Of a stretch of 5,099 bases of DNA, positions 1-5,099 are shown one piece after another (positions within the stretch are counted from its first letter, which is position 1; each line of letters opens with the position of its first letter). Source of the DNA: Planctomycetota bacterium (GTDB taxonomy: Bacteria > Planctomycetota > Phycisphaerae > Sedimentisphaerales > UBA12454); the NCBI GenBank assembly GCA_018828825.1, contig JAHJUV010000022.1:1-5099 (forward strand), given 5' to 3'. The translations under genes and the position numbers were made by a program. The notes below the pieces were generated by a model. The model made no database searches. It was not told where the DNA came from and saw nothing but the letters and a program-made list of their open reading frames with translations.

Positions 1-2251
1 CGGACAGAAAATCCTTCCCCTGGTTCTCGGCAAGAATGAAAATCGCCATAAGCCTGACCGTCCAATATCTGTTGTGCAGTTCCGCCGATACCGCCTCAGT
101 AAGCCTGTAATCGAGCTTAAGCCTCAGTAGTGAAGCCATAGTTTCTACCTTCAAAACCCAATCGTCTTCTACCAGACATCTCGCAAGAGCCGAACTGAGA
201 AGCTGCGGTTCGGCATACATAAATCTGTATTTCGGGCCCGCCACTGACTGACTCTGCTGTTCGGCAAGAAGGCCCGCAAAAAGCTGCGCCGATTTGATTT
301 TCTGCCCCTGATGACCTTTCTTTATCGCATCGAGCCTTTGCTGCAGATACCTCGTATTCAGGTCGAGTTTTTTCAGTTTTAAAACCGCTTTGGCAGGCTT
401 TATTCCGTAAAAATTCCGAATCTGGCCATCGGGGCCGACCTGCGGGTCTATATACGCGATAGCTTCGAGATTCAAATCCGCCTGAGGATGACGTTCCATA
501 ATTTGCTTTAGTCTGTCGGTTACAAGCTGCAGCGGAACAAACAGCGCCTGGCCGGGCCTGATTTCGTGCGATGGCCGAACTGTTTTCACGATAAGGCTGT
601 CAATCTGCTCGGATAAATCCCCGCTTAACCGGATATCCACACGAATATTGCCCTTAAACAAAGCTTGCGGACAAACAACCATAGGCTCTGAATAGTTATT
701 AATTATTGCAAGTTCCGCATTTATATCGCTCTCATATGAAAAAGCAGTACCTCTTGTTTTAAGCTCAACCATTATCATTTTTTCAGGCGGTACAAATTCA
801 CTGAAAAAGTTCTGGCCAAAATCATTCTTTAATGTTGTTATAAACGCATCAGGGTCAAATGCCGGCTCATATTCAGAACCCAGTTTTTTGAGCTTTCTTT
901 TTGCCCTTCGAGCCTCGAAAGTGCCGGGGCTTGCTTCTACTGCAGATTTAAGTATTTTTATTGCCGAATCAGTATCTTTTTCAGCGATAAGTATTTCCGC
1001 TTTGGTAATCGCTGATGCTTGTGTGCTTGTACCGATTTTCTCAATCACCGGTTTGGCCAACTCAATTTGATTACTTTCGGCAAGTGCGTAAGCAAAAAAC
1101 GAACTTGCGCCAATAGAATTACTACCAGCATCATAAGCCTTTGTTGCCAACAGAAGCGCATCTTCAGGATTTACATCGTTCACATCGGCGGCAAAGATGA
1201 CAAACCACGTTAAATCCTCAAGCTCTCCGGCAGGTGCATTCACTTCGCCTGCAAGAACTCTGCCGGCACGTCTTCTGATACTACCAAGAATAGCCTGGCT
1301 GCTTTTTTCATCTCCGGATTGTTTCGCCGATGCAGCCGCAATCGATTCAACCATCACATCAAACACGCCGTAACTGCGAACTTCCTCCATAATCTGTTGG
1401 CATAAACTGACTTCGTGCGCGTTATAACAGCTCAGCATCCAGGGTCGATAAAGCTCCGCAGGCAGCGGTTTGCCGGGATTCAGATATTTATATAATTGTA
1501 CGCAATATCGATAACCTGCCGCCGCAGGTTTATAAAGGCCGAGAGATTCGGCAAGTCTGGCAAAATCGAAAGCCGCTTCAAAATCAAGCGGATTAACCCT
1601 TACCGCATAACGGAAATTCTCAAGATAAGATATAATCGGCAGGTTATCACCATCGGCCTCAACAAGTTCTGCAAGTTTATCGAATGCAAGCTTATTATAT
1701 TTGTTATTGGAATAGGCCTGCATAAGATAGCTCTGAGATTCGGCAGTATTTGCGGTTTCAGCTTTTAGAAATCCCATTTGCGCCGCCAGGTCAGATGCGA
1801 AAAACTGATTTTTCTCCTGATATTTGCTCAGAAGCTTTTGCAAAAGTTGCTCACGTTCTTCCCTGCTGCTGAGCCTTTCAAGAAGATACTGGACTGCCTT
1901 TGACGTAATTTTAAGGTCGCTGAAGCGGTCCACATATTCATTCAGCGCAAGCTGCACAACATCCGAAAAGTTTTCCTCTGGATATTTCCAGGCAATGTTA
2001 ATAATATCCGGCAAAACATAATTGGCTCTGCTGTCGAGATTGATGGCGACATTGAAAAAAATTATCGCCTGCTTGGCCTCGACAAAACCGGCGTCTTTGC
2101 CGTTATATAACTCATAGCCTGTATTGTAAAAGGTCCTTGCTGCGAGCGTTGAAAACAACTGGTCCTGCTCCTCCGCGAAACCGGCAGCTGCCACTGAAGC
2201 AATGGCTAAAATTATCAGAATTTTCGTCTTTTTACTCTTCATCTCGACCAT
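1..2251 (-). CDS. Large exported TPR/HEAT-like repeat protein, C-terminus cut by window edge
   Basis: The frame is open from the start codon to the window edge, giving about 750 residues with no stop; the C-terminus is missing. Two in-frame ATGs are possible, at 2251 and 2242. An in-frame TAA at 2275-2273 rules out a longer start, and neither ATG has a clear ribosome binding site. The N-terminus is a classic Sec signal peptide: a Lys-rich segment (KSKKTK), a hydrophobic stretch (ILIILAIASVAAA) and a probable cut after GFA, before EEQDQ. About residues 30-340 are Ala/Leu-rich and probably helical. Residues 360-450 look like TPR units (for example DTDSAIKILKSAVEASP). Residues 460-620 look beta-rich, with alternating hydrophobics and an NNYSEP turn. 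From about 660 to the edge, helices such as NRYWTVRLMAIFILAE resemble HEAT repeats. No catalytic motif was seen. I infer an extracytoplasmic scaffold or protein-interaction role; I do not recognise the specific family. The gene is 163 bases downstream of comF and may have its own promoter. Confidence 0.85.
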   Translation of the reverse strand, partial: MVEMKSKKTKILIILAIASVAAAGFAEEQDQLFSTLAARTFYNTGYELYNGKDAGFVEAKQAIIFFNVAINLDSRANYVLPDIINIAWKYPEENFSDVVQLALNEYVDRFSDLKITSKAVQYLLERLSSREEREQLLQKLLSKYQEKNQFFASDLAAQMGFLKAETANTAESQSYLMQAYSNNKYNKLAFDKLAELVEADGDNLPIISYLENFRYAVRVNPLDFEAAFDFARLAESLGLYKPAAAGYRYCVQLYKYLNPGKPLPAELYRPWMLSCYNAHEVSLCQQIMEEVRSYGVFDVMVESIAAASAKQSGDEKSSQAILGSIRRRAGRVLAGEVNAPAGELEDLTWFVIFAADVNDVNPEDALLLATKAYDAGSNSIGASSFFAYALAESNQIELAKPVIEKIGTSTQASAITKAEILIAEKDTDSAIKILKSAVEASPGTFEARRAKRKLKKLGSEYEPAFDPDAFITTLKNDFGQNFFSEFVPPEKMIMVELKTRGTAFSYESDINAELAIINNYSEPMVVCPQALFKGNIRVDIRLSGDLSEQIDSLIVKTVRPSHEIRPGQALFVPLQLVTDRLKQIMERHPQADLNLEAIAYIDPQVGPDGQIRNFYGIKPAKAVLKLKKLDLNTRYLQQRLDAIKKGHQGQKIKSAQLFAGLLAEQQSQSVAGPKYRFMYAEPQLLSSALARCLVEDDWVLKVETMASLLRLKLDYRLTEAVSAELHNRYWTVRLMAIFILAENQGKDFLS

Positions 2252-2414
2252 ATAGATAGACTTATAGCGTCTTTATTCTTATATCGGCTATAACTGCCTA
2301 TAAATGAAGTATTTATGCCATAAAGACACCCATTAAAACCCCCTCGGCACAACTCCTTGCTTTAACTTGTTTTACTTCAGCAATTTACAGCCGGCCAAAC
2401 AATAACTAAGCATA
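2252..2414 (-). promoter_or_regulatory. AT-rich gap that may hold the promoter or leader of the large exported gene
   Basis: This 163-base gap between comF and the large exported gene is the longest spacer in the window. It has no open frame worth calling. The half nearer the downstream gene is AT-rich and carries several TATAG/TATAAG-type hexamers that could act as -10 elements, but I could not pair any with a convincing -35 box. Two small inverted repeats are visible: ATAAAT/ATTTAT with a 5-base loop (2300-2316), and TTATAGC/GCTATAA with an 18-base spacer (2262-2293). No GC stem followed by a T-run is present after the comF stop, so no intrinsic terminator is called and read-through from comF remains possible. 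A regulatory role is inferred from position and composition only. Confidence 0.25.
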
Positions 2415-3182
2415 TTATTCCTTTTGTCCGGCAACTGCCAGCACAAACGCAAAAACTTTTCCGGCTCCCACATCTTTTAAAACTTTTGCACATTCATCCA
2501 GTGTCGCACCTGTTGTTTTGACGTCATCGACCAAACAGACATTTTTGCCCTTGAAATTATGCCCCTTCCTGACGGCAAAAGCCCCGCGAAGATTTCTCTT
2601 TCTCGCCGCAAATGTAAGTGCAGTCTGGTCTTTGGTATGACGGATTTTAACAACATCGGTATTAAATCTCGCGTCACCAAGTCTCAAACTTTTAGCGATA
2701 AGCGCGGACTGATTAAACCCTCGTTGAAATCTTCTTCGCCAGTGCTGCGGCACAGGAACAATGTAATCTGCCGATTGAAAAAAATCAGCTTTATATACGG
2801 CATTTCGCGCAAAATCCGCCAATACCGGCAGAAGATGTGTCCGGTCGGCAAATTTGAATCTTACAATCAGGCTGCTCAAAGGCGGCTTATAAACTCCCGC
2901 ACAGGCGATAGAATCGAAGTGAAAATTTTCATTCAGACACCCTGCGCAACCCTGCGGCAATTGTCCGAATGGACTGATTTCCCTGCCGCAGCGCCGGCAG
3001 AAGCTATCAACAAAGCAAAAACCTATCTGCGACCAGCAGTCGGAGCAAAAATGTTTATCGTCCTCAGAAATGACCTGATTACAGCATCGGCAGTAATTCT
3101 GCCAGAAAAGCTGCTGTACGTTTTTCAAAAGACTTCCGGTTGATCTTAAAATTCTCTTCACACCGGCAATTATAAAAACCAA
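2415..3182 (-). CDS. comF: ComF family protein (zinc-finger phosphoribosyltransferase-like)
   Basis: This 255-residue protein matches the ComF family in length and layout. The N-terminal part carries Cys pairs typical of its zinc-binding region: C31/C33/C34, C46/C49, C62/C65 and C79/C82. The C-terminal part is a type I phosphoribosyltransferase fold. It has the family signature IVPVPQHWRRRFQRGFNQ (residues 141-158), the RHTKDQTALTFAARKRNLRG segment (181-200), and the PRPP-binding loop VCLVDDVKTTGATLDE (215-230) with acidic pair D219/D220. In transformable bacteria ComF is cytoplasmic and needed for DNA uptake or use of incoming single strands; its reaction is not settled, and many non-transforming bacteria also carry it. 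The start is uncertain. The protein has no internal Met, so initiation must be non-ATG: TTG at 3182, GTG at 3161 (residue 8), or TTG at residue 19, which has a GGAAG just upstream. The coding region begins 32 bases after the pseudopilin stop, so co-transcription is likely. Confidence 0.93.
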   Translation of the reverse strand: MVFIIAGVKRILRSTGSLLKNVQQLFWQNYCRCCNQVISEDDKHFCSDCWSQIGFCFVDSFCRRCGREISPFGQLPQGCAGCLNENFHFDSIACAGVYKPPLSSLIVRFKFADRTHLLPVLADFARNAVYKADFFQSADYIVPVPQHWRRRFQRGFNQSALIAKSLRLGDARFNTDVVKIRHTKDQTALTFAARKRNLRGAFAVRKGHNFKGKNVCLVDDVKTTGATLDECAKVLKDVGAGKVFAFVLAVAGQKE

Positions 3183-3214
3183 TATGAAAAAAATAAAGAA
3201 GATTCAGAATTGTA

Positions 3215-4111
3215 TTATTGCAAATCGAAGAGGCTGTTGTCTAACGGCCCAAACCAACCAAGCATCACATCGGACGAATTAATCCCATCATAAATAACTA
3301 TCTTAAAATCGGTCATTACCTCTGAACTTATATGCCCATCAACCCAGCCGACATTTGCCTTGGTTCTATGTCTGAAATGGATTGAAGGCCAGGCGTATCC
3401 TCCATCCTCCCTTAACAGCGGTTCGGCAAACGAATATTCCAGATAGTAAGGAGTTCCCCCATCTGCTTTGGCCATTGCACAATCGGCAAACATAACCGTT
3501 CGCGCCAACGAGGTAACTTCAGTATTAGTAGCGGATTTTTTATAATTTTCCTTTTTCTCGCCCTTCCATATCTTCGAGCCTATATACATCATATTATAGC
3601 CGTACCCACCGCATCCATCTTCAAAGTTAAAATCCCACGGATTGCCTTGCCGGAACTTTACTTTCTGTGGACATTCTTTGACTGCCCCGTCGGCAAGATA
3701 AGAAACAAGCGGCCCTTTCAGTGAGTCAAATGACTCATCATTGCTTTTTCTTACACCATGCCAGCGATGATTATTTGTCTCACCAGGAGCCATATCAACC
3801 GCCGCTAATACAAAATGACCCCTATTCTCTGTCGCATAACCGGTATTCGCCAGCACAAGCTGACGCAGATTGCTTTTGCATACAACCGCTTTGCACTGTG
3901 AACGTGCCGAGCTTAGAGCTGGCAGCAAAATACCCATAAGCAAGGCGATTATCGCCATAACAACCAGCAACTCAACAAGCGTAAACCCCCTCACCAATTT
4001 GCGTATGACAGACATATTTAATATTGGTCGGCAAAACTGCTTCTCAGCTTTTATCTGCTCAACCACAATGCAAATTGGTGTTGGGGTAAATGCTTTTTTT
4101 GATATAATCAT
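3215..4111 (-). CDS. Prepilin-type (type II secretion/type IV pilin-like) protein with H-X9-DG motif
   Basis: The protein has a textbook prepilin N-terminal motif, RGFTLVELLVVMAIIALL. Cleavage is predicted between G42 and F43, F43 would be the methylated residue, and Glu at mature position +5 (E47) is present. The hydrophobic helix that follows anchors the protein in the inner membrane and packs pilin subunits together. The segment CKSNLRQLVLANTGYA (78-93) is typical of the planctomycete/verrucomicrobial pseudopilin family. Near the C-terminus, H248 followed by nine residues and D258-G259 (HRTKANVGWVDG) exactly fits the H-X9-DG signature associated with prepilin processing. Such proteins are often present in many copies per genome, with unknown individual roles. 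Two starts are possible. ATG at 4111 has an AGGCG six to ten bases upstream and lies 14 bases after the previous stop, but gives an unusually long 42-residue leader. ATG at 4015 (Met33) gives a normal 10-residue leader but has no visible ribosome binding site. I keep the longer form on the strength of the binding site. Confidence 0.92.
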   Translation of the reverse strand: MIISKKAFTPTPICIVVEQIKAEKQFCRPILNMSVIRKLVRGFTLVELLVVMAIIALLMGILLPALSSARSQCKAVVCKSNLRQLVLANTGYATENRGHFVLAAVDMAPGETNNHRWHGVRKSNDESFDSLKGPLVSYLADGAVKECPQKVKFRQGNPWDFNFEDGCGGYGYNMMYIGSKIWKGEKKENYKKSATNTEVTSLARTVMFADCAMAKADGGTPYYLEYSFAEPLLREDGGYAWPSIHFRHRTKANVGWVDGHISSEVMTDFKIVIYDGINSSDVMLGWFGPLDNSLFDLQ

Positions 4112-4115
4112 AAAT

Positions 4116-4120
4116 CGCCT
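4116..4120 (-). promoter_or_regulatory. Candidate Shine-Dalgarno AGGCG for the long pseudopilin start
   Basis: Read on the minus strand, the 14 bases between the upstream TAA and the ATG at 4111 contain GCAGGCGATTT. The AGG core lies six bases before the ATG, a good spacing. It is the best ribosome-binding match at any start in this window. It favours the 4111 start over the internal ATG at 4015, which is preceded by AT-rich sequence with no purine-rich core. Its position right after the upstream stop would also suit coupled translation. Confidence 0.45.
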
Positions 4121-4125
4121 GCAAT

Positions 4126-5040
4126 TTACGGCTGTTTTTGATGAATTACGCCTACCGCATCGAGGTCGAACCCGCCCGTATCAAAAGGCGTTGGCCAGGG
4201 GTCGTTTATCTTATTACCAACAGAGTCCATACTTGACCATTCAGCCAGCCATTGAAATACAAACTCCCCTACATCATTCCTATCTATAATATCGTAAGGG
4301 GTGGCAATATCGCATCGCGGATTCCACCGAGAATCTCCAGATACACTTAAATACGCTCCGGCCAGCACACTATAATCGGAAAAATTTACAAATCCGTCAT
4401 TGTTAAAATCCGCTGACTGAATACAGCCCACCACATCGATTATCCTTATATGGGTAATGGAATTAATATCCAAACCTTCGACACCGGCAAGTTCCTGAAG
4501 GTCAAACGGCGTGCCGTAACCACTTTTATATTTGCCGGCAAGATTATTAATATCGGTCGCGTCCACGCTACCGAAAGTGCCAACCTGTACATTAGGATCT
4601 GTAAGCGAAACTGCGTCAAAACGGAAGAAGTTATTGCCGTCGCTGCTGACTTCGACAAACCCAAGCTCTAAAAAAGTGTTGCTGAAGCTGTTTTCAAAAA
4701 CCACAAAGTCGTTGCCGTCTCCGTTCATTATCGGATTTTGAAAGCTAAGCGTAGCTATCCCTCCGTCGCCAAGGCTTACAACATCATAAACATCACCTTG
4801 TGCAGCCCCAAGACAATTTGCGTCATCACCATAGCTGACATACCCCAATTCAGGCCTGCTGATATCAATAAACCCTCGCTCAATAACAGCATCTGTAGCC
4901 CAGGCAACAATACCGGCATCATCCATATGAACAGCCGTTGAGCCGGCTTGTCCTGCCGGAGGCGCGTATGGCCCGGCAAAAGCTACGGAGCCGGCTACTA
5001 CCACCAAAAACAAAAATATTATTCTACACATTTTGGTCAT
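4126..5040 (-). CDS. Secreted cell-surface protein with embedded dockerin-like module
   Basis: This 304-residue protein has a Sec signal peptide: IIFLFLVVVAGSVAFA with a likely cut after residue 22, before GPYAPP. The mature part begins with AGQAGSTAVHMDDAGIVAWA (30-49) and continues with LGDGGIATLSFQNPIMNGDG, DFVVFENSFSNTFLELGFVE and VSSDGNNFFRF (89-141). I recall these from secreted "cell surface protein" entries in Planctomycetota and Bacteroidota; the fold looks like an all-beta sandwich and I know of no enzymatic role. Residues 210-265 form a dockerin-like pair of calcium loops, after which the beta domain appears to resume with NKINDPWPTPFDTGGFDLDA (276-295). There is no C-terminal anchor: the chain ends four residues after DAVGVIH, so it is probably released or held by partners such as cohesin-like domains. 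A start at Met4 (5031) is also possible. The start codon touches the palindrome at the window edge. The gene is probably first in a unit with the pseudopilin and comF. Confidence 0.88.
   Translation of the reverse strand: MTKMCRIIFLFLVVVAGSVAFAGPYAPPAGQAGSTAVHMDDAGIVAWATDAVIERGFIDISRPELGYVSYGDDANCLGAAQGDVYDVVSLGDGGIATLSFQNPIMNGDGNDFVVFENSFSNTFLELGFVEVSSDGNNFFRFDAVSLTDPNVQVGTFGSVDATDINNLAGKYKSGYGTPFDLQELAGVEGLDINSITHIRIIDVVGCIQSADFNNDGFVNFSDYSVLAGAYLSVSGDSRWNPRCDIATPYDIIDRNDVGEFVFQWLAEWSSMDSVGNKINDPWPTPFDTGGFDLDAVGVIHQKQP
4246..4413 (-). other. Dockerin type I-like module inside the secreted surface protein
   Basis: This segment encodes residues 210-265 of the surface protein. The first loop, ADFNNDGFVNFSDY, has the canonical EF-hand-like calcium pattern with D211, N213, D215 and D222. 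After a linker containing RWNPRCD comes a second, longer loop, DIATPYDIIDRNDVGEFVFQ, with D244, D250, D253 and D256, followed by WL. The Trp-Asn-Pro-Arg-Cys-Asp spacer and the WL ending are, from memory, typical of planctomycete dockerin modules. In known systems dockerins bind cohesin domains to assemble extracellular complexes; no cohesin is seen in this window. Calcium binding and partner binding are inferred from family resemblance. Confidence 0.75.
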
Positions 5041-5099
5041 CTTTTTAACATGATGTATTGCGGCAGATATATCTGCCGCAATACATCATGTTAAAAAGA
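5040..5099. repeat. Perfect 60-base palindrome at the window edge
   Basis: Bases 5040-5069 and 5070-5099 are exact reverse complements with no loop and no mismatch; the centre is AGATATATCT. The left arm begins TCTTTTTAACATGATG and the inner stem is TTGCGGCAGATA. The outermost left base is the A of the minus-strand start codon (ATG at 5040-5038). The palindrome runs to the last base given, so it could be longer. The T-rich tract precedes the stem and the A-rich tract follows it on either strand, which is the opposite polarity to an intrinsic terminator. A fold-back or assembly-end artefact is the leading explanation; a real regulatory hairpin or a hairpin-telomere-type site is possible. Confidence 0.95.

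Noticed and set aside
888..2021. Several plus-strand open frames of 60-90 codons
   Set aside because: All are opposite the continuous large minus-strand gene with its signal peptide and repeat structure; they are shadow frames.
2385..2414. Possible terminator after comF around the GCCGGCC sequence
   Set aside because: The self-complementary core is only about six bases with no loop and no T-run after it, so it does not form a credible terminator.
2559..3143. A plus-strand open frame of 194 codons opposite comF
   Set aside because: It lies entirely antisense to a clear ComF gene, has no recognisable domain, and its length is explained by the codon composition of the opposite strand.
3215..4111. 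Naming the pseudopilin as a competence pilin such as ComGC, or as a core type II secretion subunit such as GspG
   Set aside because: The H-X9-DG ending and length near 300 residues point to the large planctomycete-type pseudopilin family rather than to the shorter core subunits, and no pilus assembly genes are in the window.
3870..4289. A plus-strand open frame of 139 codons
   Set aside because: It overlaps two well-supported minus-strand genes and their junction, and its product has no signal, motif or composition suggesting a real protein.
5040..5099. Palindrome as a bidirectional intrinsic terminator
   Set aside because: On either strand the T-tract lies before the stem and the A-tract after it, the opposite of a terminator, and there is no loop.

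Overview
The window looks like part of a Planctomycetota genome, most likely from the Phycisphaerae/Sedimentisphaerales side. This is inferred from three protein types typical of those bacteria: a pseudopilin-like protein with the H-X9-DG signature, a secreted protein with a planctomycete-style dockerin module, and a very large exported repeat protein. Base composition is moderate (roughly mid-40s % GC by eye). Clear Shine-Dalgarno sequences are scarce. No rRNA, tRNA, CRISPR array, insertion sequence or phage gene is visible.

Every gene I can support lies on the minus strand, so transcription runs from right to left. The right edge (5040-5099) is a perfect 60-base palindrome with no loop, abutting the first start codon. 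Next come a secreted 304-residue protein with a dockerin-like module (5040-4126), an H-X9-DG pseudopilin-like protein (4111-3215) and a ComF-family phosphoribosyltransferase (3182-2415). These three are separated by only 14 and 32 bases and probably form one transcription unit. A 163-base AT-rich gap with small inverted repeats follows. Then comes a large exported protein with TPR-like and possibly HEAT-like repeats (2251 to beyond base 1), whose C-terminus lies outside the window.

The gene set mainly concerns the cell envelope and export: two proteins have Sec signal peptides and one has a type IV prepilin signal. ComF is the exception, being a cytoplasmic protein linked in other bacteria to use of imported DNA. 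The pseudopilin next to comF invites a competence reading, but H-X9-DG proteins are generally numerous in planctomycete genomes, so the adjacency is weak evidence. No complete novel system can be demonstrated here. The most unusual points are the dockerin module lying inside another domain, the palindrome at the window edge, and a long translated-looking N-terminal extension on the pseudopilin.
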